Part shown: piece after piece, positions 27,338-36,949 of the stretch
Layout of the letters: each line of letters opens with the position of its first letter
Numbering within the stretch: position 1 is the stretch's first letter
Assembly: GCA_020846635.1 (NCBI GenBank)
Contig: JADLDO010000019.1
Span: 1 to 64,000, forward strand
Length of the DNA stretch: 64,000 nt
From: Caldilineaceae bacterium
GTDB lineage: Bacteria; Chloroflexota; Anaerolineae; Caldilineales; Caldilineaceae
Direction of reading: 5' to 3'
Made by a program: the position numbers and the translations under genes
Notes under the pieces: model-generated
Database searches by the model: none
Told to the model about the DNA's origin: nothing
What the model saw: only the letters and a program-made list of their open reading frames with translations

Positions 27338-27374
27338 AGACAGGCCCCGCAGCCAATGGCTGCGGGGCCTGTCT
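27338..27374 (+). terminator. Strong hairpin, probable terminator
   Basis: AGACAGGCCCCGCAGCC (27338-27354) pairs perfectly with GGCTGCGGGGCCTGTCT (27358-27374) across an AAT loop. It lies 51 bp after the stop of the secreted repeat protein and before the convergent gene at 27414. No T-run follows, so it may act in both directions or with Rho. Confidence 0.6.
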
Positions 27375-27413
27375 ATCAGGGGTTTGTCCTGGTTGTCAGT
27401 GGTTATGAAACCA

Positions 27414-27974
27414 TCACCCTGCTGCTTCAACGATACGGCGATTACGATCGAGTGATTGTTGTAACTCCTCAATGCGATTCGACCATATTTCAATTTCAGC
27501 TTTGTGTGCGCACCTGGATTTCTCCATGCGCTTGTCACCGGAGTATATCAACCAAAAGGCGCTGAGTGACCAAAGCAACATCAGCCCCGTCGCTCCCATT
27601 TCGGCAGAATTGACCGCGGTTAGGCTTCCATAGAGCGAAAGAGCCAGTCCGATTGCCATCAAAGGAAAGAGCCAACGCCGCGCCGGCGGCTTCAGCAGTT
27701 CTTGCAACAAGGCTTCCTCCAGCTCCCGCAGCTCATCTTTGGCATAGTCAATCTCTGCCGCCAACTGCCGGATCGCCAACTCCGCAACTTCTTTATCGAG
27801 CACGATCGACATCGGCTTACTTTCCAAAACTGGTGTCGAGGACTCTGCAATCTCTCTATCAAGCCACACAGCATCTTGCGATTCGGAGGATGCTCCGGCG
27901 AATAACCCACGGTTCGAGTTGACCTCGACATTCGCCACATAGCGCGAATAGGACGATATCAGTGCCTTCGGCAT
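27414..27974 (-). CDS. Small membrane protein with flanking coiled coils
   Basis: A 186-residue hypothetical protein. A charged N-terminal part with heptad-like Leu/Glu pattern (about 58-95, AEIDYAKDELRELEEALLQEL) precedes two membrane segments (about 101-118 and 125-143, with a tight turn). A second short coiled coil follows (EIWSNRIEELQQSLDRNRR). Met55 (MSIVLDKE) is an alternative start, since the first 50 residues are poorly structured. It is convergent with the secreted repeat protein and separated by a strong hairpin. I do not recognise the family; helical-hairpin membrane proteins of this size often serve as scaffolds. Confidence 0.7.
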   Translation of the reverse strand: MPKALISSYSRYVANVEVNSNRGLFAGASSESQDAVWLDREIAESSTPVLESKPMSIVLDKEVAELAIRQLAAEIDYAKDELRELEEALLQELLKPPARRWLFPLMAIGLALSLYGSLTAVNSAEMGATGLMLLWSLSAFWLIYSGDKRMEKSRCAHKAEIEIWSNRIEELQQSLDRNRRIVEAAG

Positions 27975-28244
27975 ACTAATTTTCCTTTTGCATTCCTTTT
28001 TGCAAAGGTACCACTACCTCAATGCACTATAGTGGGTGATCCCACGCTTAACAACCGTCAAATGTCTGACATTTCTAGCCAATTCGCCATTCTGTGGTCA
28101 ACCTGGTCAGCCTCGATAATGGGCGGCAAAAGAACAGTGGGGAACTATCTTTGGAAACGCAGCAGGAGCCAGGAGTTGCTCCCAACTGGTTCTGGTGTAC
28201 GTCAAATGACGGAGGTCTGTCGGCGGAATGTCGGTTGGGCAAGA

Positions 28245-29066
28245 TCAGTGTTTACCCAAGAACTCTAGGACGATGCGGTTAAACTCTGCCGGTTTCTCCA
28301 TGCTGGGCACATGGGCGCACCCCTCTAAAATGACCTTCTCTGCTCCCTGGATCCCTGTTGCCATCAGTTCAGCGGCGCGCAAGACTTCGGGATGGTCCAG
28401 CGCACCCGCCATCACCAGCACCGGCACATGCAGATTCTGCAACTGCTCCACAGCGGGCGGCACCAATTCATCAATGGATTGTGTATCCGCAACCGCCCAC
28501 GTTTGGTTGCGTACCGCAATTTGGTTCATCTCTGCCGCCCGCTGCCGCACCTTTGGATCGACCTCCTGGGGTTGGCGAAAAGGCCCATCGATCCAGAGGC
28601 GAATTTGTAGTTCAGACGTCCGCTTCAAGTCCCCTTTTTGCATCGCCTCGATCATCGCCATGATTTCGGCGGGGGGCTCGCCCTGCATCTCAAAGCCGGT
28701 GGGCGTGCTGTTGACAGTGATGAGCCCCAAAACCATCTCTGGATGTTCAAGCGTGAAATCAATCATCATCTCACCAGCCATCGAACAGCCGAGCAGATAG
28801 GCAGACTTGACACCCAAATGGTTGAGCAAGCGGAGCAACTCATCACGCCGCGAGACAGGCCCTTGCAGCGGGTCAGATTTCCCATAGCCGCCCATGTCAT
28901 AACGGATGACACGGTAGTGCTGTGCAAACGCGTCCCACTGCCCATCCCACATCCCGCTGTCCAGAAAACCAGCATGGGCCAGCACCAAAAATGGCCCTTC
29001 ACCACCCACCTCATAGTACAGCTTGCGACCCTCAATCTCCATTGTGTCTGCAATCTCTGCCTGCAT
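28245..29066 (-). CDS. Alpha/beta fold hydrolase
   Basis: A 273-residue alpha/beta hydrolase. The nucleophile elbow is GCSMAGEM with Ser95. The oxyanion region is AHAGFLDSGMW (about 31-41), the acid is probably Asp in VMAGALDHPEV, and the catalytic His is in LEGCAHVPSMEKP near 257. Length and order match esterase/lipolactonase-type members with a small cap domain. It has no signal peptide. It stands alone, with a long AT-rich gap upstream. The substrate cannot be inferred. Confidence 0.92.
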   Translation of the reverse strand: MQAEIADTMEIEGRKLYYEVGGEGPFLVLAHAGFLDSGMWDGQWDAFAQHYRVIRYDMGGYGKSDPLQGPVSRRDELLRLLNHLGVKSAYLLGCSMAGEMMIDFTLEHPEMVLGLITVNSTPTGFEMQGEPPAEIMAMIEAMQKGDLKRTSELQIRLWIDGPFRQPQEVDPKVRQRAAEMNQIAVRNQTWAVADTQSIDELVPPAVEQLQNLHVPVLVMAGALDHPEVLRAAELMATGIQGAEKVILEGCAHVPSMEKPAEFNRIVLEFLGKH

Positions 29067-29532
29067 CGTTCGCGCTCCTATTTCTTATGTTGCATTGACC
29101 AGCATCTCTACCGCACAAATGAACCTGGGTAAAGACGCGAAGCAACTCATACATGCGCTCTAGCCCCTACTGATCACCATCAGCACTATATCCTTCTTTG
29201 TATAGATACTCTGTATCTTTATCCCTAGTGCATGATACCCACTTGGTATATTCTCAGGCCAATAACAACGATATATGGATAAGAATCTATATATTAGGCC
29301 CCAAAGTTCGTGACAGCCATTAACATCTACGGTACAACAACGTTATGGCTGCCTCTGGTACCACAGATTGGGGCTGTTGGATCTCCTACGTACAATGGCT
29401 GGTTTGCATAACGCCAGCCTACAACCGTTCTTACTGTTGGTGCGCTCATGGCGCACCTTTGGTTTGCTCTGTTTTCAGGCATCAGTTGCGCCCCTCAGCG
29501 ATACCTGCACGTTCAATCGGGACAATTTACCT
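29067..29532. other. AT-rich intergenic region with several dyads
   Basis: A gap between the divergent alpha/beta hydrolase gene and the surface-glycan cluster. No gene is seen. Three short inverted repeats are present: GATAC-TCT-GTATC (29205-29217), ATACC-N5-GGTAT (29235-29249) and ATATATGGAT / ATCTATATAT (29271-29280 and 29285-29294, one mismatch). They may be operators for the glycan operon. Confidence 0.45.
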
Positions 29533-30654
29533 ATGCAAGATTTAGTCTGCGTTAGCCATCTGCGCTGGGACTTTGTATGGCAGCGACCGCAGCATCTTCT
29601 TTCTCGCCTGGCCCAGACACGACGTGTGTTCTTTGTCGAAGAACCGATCTCCGTGGGTCCGCATGAGCCTCTGCGGCTGGATCATTACTGTTGGCAAGGG
29701 TCAAGGGGTGAAACGGTAGAGGTATTCCGCCTGATGCAGCCCACAGAAGGGCCGCGCTGGATCGGTCATGGCGATGCCCTCACAGATGAACGCTATCGCA
29801 CGCTGTTAGCGGATGCGCTAGCAGAGCGAGGAGTGCAAGCCCCGCTCTTGTGGCTCTACACCCCCATGGCGCACGGATTTATCGACACGCTTGCTCCCGC
29901 GGCTGTGATATACGATGTCATGGATCAACTAGCCGCCTTCAAGGATGCGCCGCTGGAGTTGAGCCAGCGCGAGCATAACACGCTGTGCCAGGCCAACATT
30001 GTTTTTACCGGAGGTGTCAGCCTCTACCGTGAGAAATCGCCCCACAACCCCAACACCTATCTATTCCCTAGTGGCGTCGAGACCGGCCATTTTGCCCAGC
30101 GTGAGGGGCTTGCGTTGCCCGACGATCTGCGCGCGCTGCCGCGTCCAATCTTAGGCTACTTTGGCGTGATTGACGAACGAATGGATTTGGAATTGCTCGC
30201 CAAAATGGCACAACAGCATCCGGAGTGGTCAATTGTCATGATCGGTCCTGTCATCAAGATTTCTCACGAGGAACTGCCACAAGCGCCCAATTTGCATTTC
30301 ATCGGTATGCGCGCCTATGCCGAACTACCGGCCTACCTGGCGCATTTTGATGTGGCGCTGATTCCCTTTGCCATGAACGATTCGACTCGCTACCTAAGCC
30401 CAACAAAAACCCTTGAATACATGGCGGCCCACAAACCCATTGTCTCTACGCCGGTCCCCGATGTGATCGAGTTGTATGGCACTGTCGTACGCATTGGCGC
30501 TACCCACGCCCAATTCATTGCTCAAGTCGGAGAAGCCCTGCGCGCCAACGATGCCGGTCAGCGCTTACCGCTGGAACGAGAACTATTGGCGCAAAACAGT
30601 TGGGATGCCATCGCGCAGAGGATGGCAGATCTACTCGAACGACAGACAGCTTGA
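29533..30654 (+). CDS. Glycosyltransferase, TuaH-like
   Basis: A 373-residue GT-B fold protein. It starts MQDLVCVSHLRWDFVWQRPQHLL, the 'W-Q-R-P' opening typical of TuaH/WsaF-like transferases of surface polysaccharides. The C-terminal donor-site region contains IPFAMNDSTRYLSPTKTLEYMAAHKPIV, with the Lys-Glu pair that holds the nucleotide. Upstream ATGs give up to 55 more residues, but those lack similarity; the ATG at 29533 begins the conserved part although its ribosome site is weak. It precedes a UDP-galactopyranose-mutase-like gene, suggesting furanose sugar use in a surface glycan. Confidence 0.87.
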   Translation: MQDLVCVSHLRWDFVWQRPQHLLSRLAQTRRVFFVEEPISVGPHEPLRLDHYCWQGSRGETVEVFRLMQPTEGPRWIGHGDALTDERYRTLLADALAERGVQAPLLWLYTPMAHGFIDTLAPAAVIYDVMDQLAAFKDAPLELSQREHNTLCQANIVFTGGVSLYREKSPHNPNTYLFPSGVETGHFAQREGLALPDDLRALPRPILGYFGVIDERMDLELLAKMAQQHPEWSIVMIGPVIKISHEELPQAPNLHFIGMRAYAELPAYLAHFDVALIPFAMNDSTRYLSPTKTLEYMAAHKPIVSTPVPDVIELYGTVVRIGATHAQFIAQVGEALRANDAGQRLPLERELLAQNSWDAIAQRMADLLERQTA

Positions 30655-30805
30655 TGTGCAACATCGTTCCCTATCTTTGCTAACAACTCTTTATTAACAA
30701 CAGACGCTTCGACAGGTACTTTGCCCTGCTTCAAACTTGCAAGGCTTTCGTTTAGCGCGGCTATTTGTCGCTCTAATAAATTATTCGTTCCAGCAAGAGG
30801 AATCT

Positions 30806-32362
30806 ATGAAACATAAGCAATCACCCCCCAACGCGCCCGAAAAGAAGATCGTCATTTTGGGTGCCGGCCCCACTGGACTAGGCGCAGCGTATCGCCTCCA
30901 AGAGCTTGGATACCGCAACTGGGCAATCTATGAGCGCCATGATTATGTGGGCGGTCTAGCCACAAGCTTCGTGGACGATGCAGGCTTCACCTATGACATC
31001 GGTGGGCACGTTATGTTCTCGCATTACCCTTATTTCGACACCCTGGTCGACAAACTGTTGGGTGACCAGTATACCGAGATTGAGCGCGAGGCATGGGTAT
31101 GGATGATGGACCGCTTCTTGCCCTATCCGTTCCAGAATAATATCGGCTATCTGCCCCGCGAGGTTGCCCTTGAATGTATCATGGGCCTGGTCGAAGCCCA
31201 GAAGAATCCAGACGCGATTCAACGGGTCAACAACTTTAACGACCTGATCGATGCCCAGTTTGGCGCAGGTATTGCCAAGTACTTTATGAAGCCGTACAAC
31301 TTCAAAGTGTGGGCACACCCGATCAGCCACATGAGCCGAGATTGGTTGGGCGAGCGCGTGGCAATGCCCAGCCTGGAACGCATTTTGGGCAATGTGCTGC
31401 TCGAGCGTCCCGACAAAGGCTGGGGGCCGAACAACAAGTTCAAATACCCGCTGCATGGCGGCACAGGCGCGCTCTATACTGCTTTCCTTCCCTACGTACG
31501 CGATCACCTCCATCTCAACAAGACGGTGGTTCAGGTGGATGAGCGCGCCAAGCAAGTTCATTTCAGCGATGGCGAAATCGTTGATTACGATCTCCTGCTC
31601 TCCACCATGCCGCTCGATCTCCTTGTTAACCGTCTGGCGGAGGCACCGGAGTATGTACGGCGCGCCACACGCGGCCTGCACCATTCCAGCGGCTTTATTG
31701 TAGGCGTCGGTATAGAACGGCGCATTGACAGCAGCAAATGCTGGATGTACTTTCCTGAACCCAGCGCGCCCTTCTATCGAGTAACCTATCTCAATAACTA
31801 TTCGCCTTACATCACACCGGGGCCTGATTATACGCTCTTCCTCACTGAGACCAGTTACAGCCCCCACAAGCCTGAAGATAAGGCAACTATTGTGGATCAG
31901 GTTGTCCAGGGGTTGCTTAATGTCAAACTGCTCGAACCGTCCGATCTACCGCTGATTCGCTCAACCTATCTCATTGATGTGGACTACAGCTATCCTGTCC
32001 CCACGGTCGACCGCAACGCCGCGCTCAACGTTCTCCAGGGCTACCTGGGTGACTATGGGATCCGCAGCCGGGGACGCTTTGGCGCGTGGGAGTATGAGAT
32101 CGGCAACATGGATCATTCTGTAATGCAAGGGGTCGAGGTGGTCAATGCATGGCTGTTGGGTGAGAAAGAAGTGACTTGGAAGGACTTCAGCGGGTCGAAG
32201 TCACACAGCGTCCCCGTGTACACAAATGGCGCAGTCCTCCATGCAGTCAGCGGTAAGGGTCTGGTCGAAGCGCGCAGATACCCGCTGCCGCAATTCGCAA
32301 CCCAACCGGCGGCCCACCGTCCTATCTCGAAGATGCAGACCGGTTCGCAGCCGCCTCACTAG
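30806..32362 (+). CDS. FAD-dependent oxidoreductase, UDP-galactopyranose mutase-like
   Basis: A 518-residue flavoprotein. The FAD-binding motif GAGPTGLG is at 19-26, followed by the second-site ERHDYVGGLATS. Length and the GGHVMFSHYPYFD and CWMYFPEPSAPFYRV segments fit the large UDP-galactopyranose mutase/amine-oxidase group rather than the short bacterial Glf. Such enzymes convert UDP-galactopyranose to the furanose form. The ATG at 30806 is chosen because AGAGG precedes it. It follows the TuaH-like GT by 151 bp and precedes a GH-GT fusion by 23 bp. Protoporphyrinogen-oxidase-like desaturase activity is an alternative. Confidence 0.85.
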   Translation: MKHKQSPPNAPEKKIVILGAGPTGLGAAYRLQELGYRNWAIYERHDYVGGLATSFVDDAGFTYDIGGHVMFSHYPYFDTLVDKLLGDQYTEIEREAWVWMMDRFLPYPFQNNIGYLPREVALECIMGLVEAQKNPDAIQRVNNFNDLIDAQFGAGIAKYFMKPYNFKVWAHPISHMSRDWLGERVAMPSLERILGNVLLERPDKGWGPNNKFKYPLHGGTGALYTAFLPYVRDHLHLNKTVVQVDERAKQVHFSDGEIVDYDLLLSTMPLDLLVNRLAEAPEYVRRATRGLHHSSGFIVGVGIERRIDSSKCWMYFPEPSAPFYRVTYLNNYSPYITPGPDYTLFLTETSYSPHKPEDKATIVDQVVQGLLNVKLLEPSDLPLIRSTYLIDVDYSYPVPTVDRNAALNVLQGYLGDYGIRSRGRFGAWEYEIGNMDHSVMQGVEVVNAWLLGEKEVTWKDFSGSKSHSVPVYTNGAVLHAVSGKGLVEARRYPLPQFATQPAAHRPISKMQTGSQPPH

Positions 32363-32385
32363 GAATGAATAGTCTAGGAGTGAAC

Positions 32386-34770
32386 ATGGAATCGAAGCTC
32401 TTTCGCAGCTTCTTCATCGGCGGGATCGAGGCGTCTACACACCGGCTGCGTTCCGGGCGGCGCCTCGATATCATCGACTCAACAGAGCATACCCGCTTTT
32501 TTCGCCAAGATTACAGTCTCTTGCAGTCGATGGGGATGCAGACCCTGCGCAGCGCCATACGCTGGCACCTGATCGAAACGCGGCCCGGTCACTATGATTT
32601 CTCCAGCGTACTACCAATGGTACGCGCGGCACGTGAAATGAAGATACAGATCATTTGGGATCTTTGCCATTACGGCTGGCCCGATGACTTAGACATCTTT
32701 AGGCCGGAGTTTGTCACGCGCTTTACCAAGCTGGTGAGCGCATTTGCCCAGCTTCTCGCCGCGGAAACTGACGAGATCCCCTTCTTTTGTCCCATAAACG
32801 AAATTTCCTTCTTTGCATGGTGTGGAGGTGATGCAGCAGGTCTCAACCCGTTTGCGCGTGGTCGTGGGCCAGAGCTTAAGGTGCAGCTTGCTCGCGCCTC
32901 CATCGAAGCCATTGAAGCCATCTGGCAAGTGCTGCCCCAAGCACGCATTACCCACATCGATCCGGTGATTCACATTGTAGCCGATCCTGAACGGCCCGAA
33001 GATGTGCCGGGCGTAGAGGCCTACCGCCTGGCACAATACGAAGCATGGGACATGATCAGCGGGCGCAAATGGCCGCAAATTGGGGGAGACCCCAAATACT
33101 TGGATATTCTGGGCATCAACTACTACTGGAACAATCAATGGATGCACAACGGCCCAACACTTGATCGTTTTCATCCCCTCTACCGCCGCTTTTACCATAT
33201 CGTGCGTGAAGTCTACGAGCGTTACGAACGCCCGATCTTTGTCGCCGAGACAGGGATCGAAGGCGATGCGCGGCCCGAATGGCTGCGCTATGTCTGCGGA
33301 GAAATTGCCGAAGTGATCGACGCTGGAGTTCCGGTAGAAGGGTTGTGTATCTATCCAATATTCAACCATCCGGGGTGGGATGACGACCGGCACTGCGAAT
33401 GTGGGCTTTGGGGCTACGCCGGTGAAAACGGCGAACGTCCCATCTACGAGCCATTAGCAGCCGAAGTACGCCGCCAACAGCGCCAGTTCGCACGAGCATT
33501 TACCACACGCCAACCGCGCGTCGAAGCGCAATACCGTACCTTGCCCACAGCCAACCACCCTGCACGTATCTGCCTCTTTACAGACAGCCTCGAACCCTCC
33601 GGTTTGGGCGAGCATATGCTCCTGCTGGCAGAGCAGCTTAAAGAGCGCCACACCCTCTGGTTTGTTTGTCCGCCCGGCGCATCCGGCGAACGGTTCTTGC
33701 AGCGCGCCGCGCAGCTTGGCATCACCACGCTGCCGCTGGCAGTCTGCGGCGATGACCGGCCCGCCTTCGAGCAATTCCGCGATTTCCTGGAGAAAGAGGC
33801 CATCGATTTAGTACACGTCCACGCCGGTATCGGCTGGGAAGGGCATCAAGGCATCTACGCGGCCCATTTTGCCCATGTACCGGTCATTGTACGCACAGAG
33901 CATTTGCCCTATCTGCTGACAGACCCAGACGAGCAGCGCGACTACGCCAAAATGATCGCGTATGTCGATCAGGTGATCACCGTCTCCGAACGCTCCCGCA
34001 AGAGCTACATCGAGCAAGGGGTGGATGCGAACAGGGTGAGGGCCATTGCCAATGGCGTGCGACGTTTCTCCAATGTCCCCATTGCCGATCGTTCTGCGCT
34101 TCGCCAAAGTCTAGGACTACCGGAAAACGCATACGTTGTGATAACCGTGGGACGGTTGACAGAGCAAAAGGCGCACACGGATTTGCTGGCAGCGATTCCA
34201 CAAGTATTGCGCCAGCAACCGCAAGCACTCTTTGTCTGGCTGGGCGACGGCCCCTTGAAAGCAACGTTACGCGACGAGATCAACGCCAATGGATTGAGTA
34301 AGCAGGTACTCATGCTGGGAACGCGTAAGGATGTTGCGCTCTTTATGCAGGCAGCCGACCTGCTGGTGATGCCCTCGCTCTTTGAAGGCATGCCGCTTGT
34401 GCTGCTGGAGGCGATGACAGCCGGATTGCCCATCGTCGCTACCCGCGTGGGTGGCAACTCTGAAGTCATCGAAGATCAGGTACATGGCTGCCTTGTGCCT
34501 CCGGCGAACCCTCCGGTGCTGGCCCACGCAATTGTGGATGCATTGGCGCACCCAGAGCAGACAGAGCGCTGGCGCAAAGCTGCACAACTGCGCTTTGAGA
34601 GCAGCTTTACCGTGGAGCGAATGGCAAACGCAATGGACGACCTCTACAGACGGTTGTTGCGTCAAGCCGTTCCGCATGGGGAACAATGGACGAGGCGAAC
34701 TTCTACACTGCCAGCGGTCACGACGTATGCCAATGGCGATCAGGCCGGCTACGACTCAACCCAACCTTAA
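32386..34770 (+). CDS. Glycoside hydrolase (clan A, GH1-like) - GT4 glycosyltransferase fusion
   Basis: A 794-residue two-domain protein. Residues 1-365 look like a TIM-barrel glycoside hydrolase: FFCPINEISFF holds the acid/base Glu (139) and FVAETGIEGD the nucleophile Glu (288), as in GH1/GH5-like enzymes. Residues 393-765 form a GT-B family 4 glycosyltransferase (ICLFTDSLEPSGLGEH; donor motif LFEGMPLVLLEAMTAGLP). The ATG at 32386 has TAGGAG 5 bases upstream. Within a glycan operon, joining hydrolysis and transfer in one chain suggests trimming and extension, or a retaining transglycosylation. No signal peptide, so it acts in the cytoplasm. Confidence 0.88.
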   Translation: MESKLFRSFFIGGIEASTHRLRSGRRLDIIDSTEHTRFFRQDYSLLQSMGMQTLRSAIRWHLIETRPGHYDFSSVLPMVRAAREMKIQIIWDLCHYGWPDDLDIFRPEFVTRFTKLVSAFAQLLAAETDEIPFFCPINEISFFAWCGGDAAGLNPFARGRGPELKVQLARASIEAIEAIWQVLPQARITHIDPVIHIVADPERPEDVPGVEAYRLAQYEAWDMISGRKWPQIGGDPKYLDILGINYYWNNQWMHNGPTLDRFHPLYRRFYHIVREVYERYERPIFVAETGIEGDARPEWLRYVCGEIAEVIDAGVPVEGLCIYPIFNHPGWDDDRHCECGLWGYAGENGERPIYEPLAAEVRRQQRQFARAFTTRQPRVEAQYRTLPTANHPARICLFTDSLEPSGLGEHMLLLAEQLKERHTLWFVCPPGASGERFLQRAAQLGITTLPLAVCGDDRPAFEQFRDFLEKEAIDLVHVHAGIGWEGHQGIYAAHFAHVPVIVRTEHLPYLLTDPDEQRDYAKMIAYVDQVITVSERSRKSYIEQGVDANRVRAIANGVRRFSNVPIADRSALRQSLGLPENAYVVITVGRLTEQKAHTDLLAAIPQVLRQQPQALFVWLGDGPLKATLRDEINANGLSKQVLMLGTRKDVALFMQAADLLVMPSLFEGMPLVLLEAMTAGLPIVATRVGGNSEVIEDQVHGCLVPPANPPVLAHAIVDALAHPEQTERWRKAAQLRFESSFTVERMANAMDDLYRRLLRQAVPHGEQWTRRTSTLPAVTTYANGDQAGYDSTQP

Positions 34771-34831
34771 GACTCTGACAGTTCCGTAGAATCATTTTGC
34801 ATGGCTATTTTGGCTAGTAAGGATAGGGGTT

Positions 34832-35815
34832 ATGGAACAAGTCCATATCGGCTTTATCGGCGCAGGGGGCATTGCCCACCGCCATTTTGAGGTACTGCGC
34901 GGGTTCCATGATGTCAAGGTAGTCGCCTTTGCAGACCCTTTGCTGGAGCGTGCGCTCACCTTGTCGAGACGGTGCAACGCCAATGCCTATGAAGATTACC
35001 GAGTCATGCTCGACAAAGAGCCGGTCGATGCACTCTATATCTGTGTGCCACCTTTTGCACATGGCCCTTTTGAAATGGCGGCGATAGAGCGCAATCTGCC
35101 CTTCTTCGTTGAGAAGCCACTGAGTACCCAGTGGGAAACTGCTGCGCGTGTAGCCCAGGCAATCGAGGCAAAGGGGCTGATTACCGGGGTGGGCTACCAC
35201 TGGCGCTACATGACAACGGTGGATGAAGCAAAGGCGCTTGTGGCACAGCACCCACCGCAACTGGTGTTGGGCTACTGGCTCGACGGCACACCGCCGCCAG
35301 GCTGGTGGGTGCGCGATGCAGAATCCGGCGGGCAGATGGTCGAACAAACGACCCATATTTTCGATCTTGCACGCTATCTTGTAGGCGAAGTCGAATCGGT
35401 CTTTGCCCTGGGCGCGCGCTATCCGCGGCCCAATTTCCCCGATGCCGATATATTCGAGACGACGACAGCAGCCTTGCGCTTTGCATCAGGAGCGTTGGGC
35501 AGCATCAATTCGACCTGCGTACTCAACTGGCAGCATCGTGTAGGGCTGCATCTGTTTGGAGAAGGACAGGTCATTGAAATTTCTGAATTCGACGCCATGA
35601 TCGACGTGGGGCGTGGGCGTCCGGTCACTCGCTCAGAAGGCGATCCGGTGGTGCGAGAAGACCGGGATTTCGTTGATGCGGTTCTGGGCATGGGCAACCA
35701 TATTCGTGTGCCCTATGCCGAAGCGCTGAAAACGCTTGGGCTGACCCTGGCGGCGACGCGCTCTGCCAAAGAAGGGCGCGAAATTACGCTTAAGGATGAA
35801 CTGGCTTATGCCTAA
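34832..35815 (+). CDS. Gfo/Idh/MocA family oxidoreductase (glycan cluster)
   Basis: A 327-residue NAD(P)-dependent sugar dehydrogenase. The Rossmann motif is IGFIGAGGIAHRHFEVL and the catalytic Lys is in FFVEKPLSTQWETA. The substrate-side signature GGQMVEQTTHIFDLARYL follows. It shares its stop region with the next gene (8-bp overlap), so the two are coupled. In this cluster it probably acts on a nucleotide sugar or glycan precursor, for example 3-keto-sugar formation. Upstream gap from the fusion gene is 61 bp. Confidence 0.92.
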   Translation: MEQVHIGFIGAGGIAHRHFEVLRGFHDVKVVAFADPLLERALTLSRRCNANAYEDYRVMLDKEPVDALYICVPPFAHGPFEMAAIERNLPFFVEKPLSTQWETAARVAQAIEAKGLITGVGYHWRYMTTVDEAKALVAQHPPQLVLGYWLDGTPPPGWWVRDAESGGQMVEQTTHIFDLARYLVGEVESVFALGARYPRPNFPDADIFETTTAALRFASGALGSINSTCVLNWQHRVGLHLFGEGQVIEISEFDAMIDVGRGRPVTRSEGDPVVREDRDFVDAVLGMGNHIRVPYAEALKTLGLTLAATRSAKEGREITLKDELAYA

Positions 35816-36917
35816 TATACGCTGTATCCGCTCAATAGGTGTAGAGCGAGAAGGGTCAATCTACTTCTTCAGCTATGATGAGGGGCCACCCCCCGAAGGT
35901 CACTTTCGTGTCGAAACCCTTTACACCGGGCTTTCCGCAGGTACAGAACTGACCTTCTATAAAGGTACGAATCCCTATCTACATTCGCATTGGGATGACT
36001 TCTTGGGTACTTTCTGCCCAGGGCAGCCCTCCACGCAACTGCCTGTCCCCTTCTTGGGCTATATGGAGGTCGGGCGCGTCATCGAAAGCCGCACCGCGCA
36101 TGTGGAGGAAGGACAAATTGTCTGCATGGCCTATGGTCACAAGACCGGCCATACCGCCAACGCAGCCCATGAGCTGTTCATCCCCCTGCCGCCTGACATT
36201 CCGCCCATCCTCGGCATCTATGTGGCACAAATGGGGCCGATCTGTGCCAACGGTATTCTGCATGCGGCAGCGGATTGGGTCGGGCACGATGTACGCAATC
36301 TCTATGAAGGTGTGCGTGGGCGCACAGTCCTGGTGGTTGGTGCGGGTGTCGTCGGCCTACTGACTGCGCTCTTTGCCCGCTATGGCGGCGCGTCAGAAGT
36401 CGTCGTGGCGGATCGCACACCGCAGCGACTGCGCGCTGCGTGCGCCCTGGGCATGACTGCGGTTGATGAAAATGAAGTTGAGGCATGGCGATATTGCAAG
36501 GAACGCTGGCATCAGCAGGGCGGCGATCGGGGCGTAGACCTTGTCTTTCAATGCCGCGCGAACTCGACCAGCCTGCAAACTGCGTTACGCAGTCTGCGCC
36601 CGCAAGGGACTGTGATCGACTTGGCTTTTTATCAGGGGGGAGCGGACGAGGTACGTTTGGGCGAGGAATTTCACCATAATGGGTTGGCGATCCGCTGTGC
36701 CCAAATCAACCGTGTACCCCGCGGCCTGGCACATACCTGGACACGCCGCAACCTTGCCGAGGCAACCCTTGATCTGCTGCGTGCCTGTGGCAGCGAGATC
36801 CGGCAGCAGATGATCTCCGACATCGTGCCTTTCAACCAGGCCCCCACACTCTTCGAGGATTTGGCGCAGCGACGGCGCAGCATGATCCAAGCCGTGTTTA
36901 AGGTCTTCGATGAATAA
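35808..36917 (+). CDS. Medium-chain dehydrogenase-like protein lacking the catalytic zinc Cys
   Basis: A 369-residue member of the zinc-binding dehydrogenase superfamily. The Rossmann part is typical: VLVVGAGVVGLLTALFARYG, then a VVADRT sugar/ribose acidic end. In the GroES-like part, the segment that normally carries the first zinc Cys reads YTGLSAGTELTFYKG, with no Cys, as in BchC-like and other zinc-independent members. The start at 35808 overlaps the Gfo/Idh stop by 8 bases; an ATG 12 bases earlier is possible. It likely works with the Gfo/Idh enzyme on the same sugar or lipid-linked intermediate. Confidence 0.88.
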   Translation: MPNIRCIRSIGVEREGSIYFFSYDEGPPPEGHFRVETLYTGLSAGTELTFYKGTNPYLHSHWDDFLGTFCPGQPSTQLPVPFLGYMEVGRVIESRTAHVEEGQIVCMAYGHKTGHTANAAHELFIPLPPDIPPILGIYVAQMGPICANGILHAAADWVGHDVRNLYEGVRGRTVLVVGAGVVGLLTALFARYGGASEVVVADRTPQRLRAACALGMTAVDENEVEAWRYCKERWHQQGGDRGVDLVFQCRANSTSLQTALRSLRPQGTVIDLAFYQGGADEVRLGEEFHHNGLAIRCAQINRVPRGLAHTWTRRNLAEATLDLLRACGSEIRQQMISDIVPFNQAPTLFEDLAQRRRSMIQAVFKVFDE

Positions 36918-36949
36918 CTTTTCACTGAACAACTGAATGGGATCACTGA

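Noticed and set aside
28032-28045. GTGGG-TGAT-CCCAC small hairpin
   Set aside because: Only five base pairs and no T-run; likely by chance.
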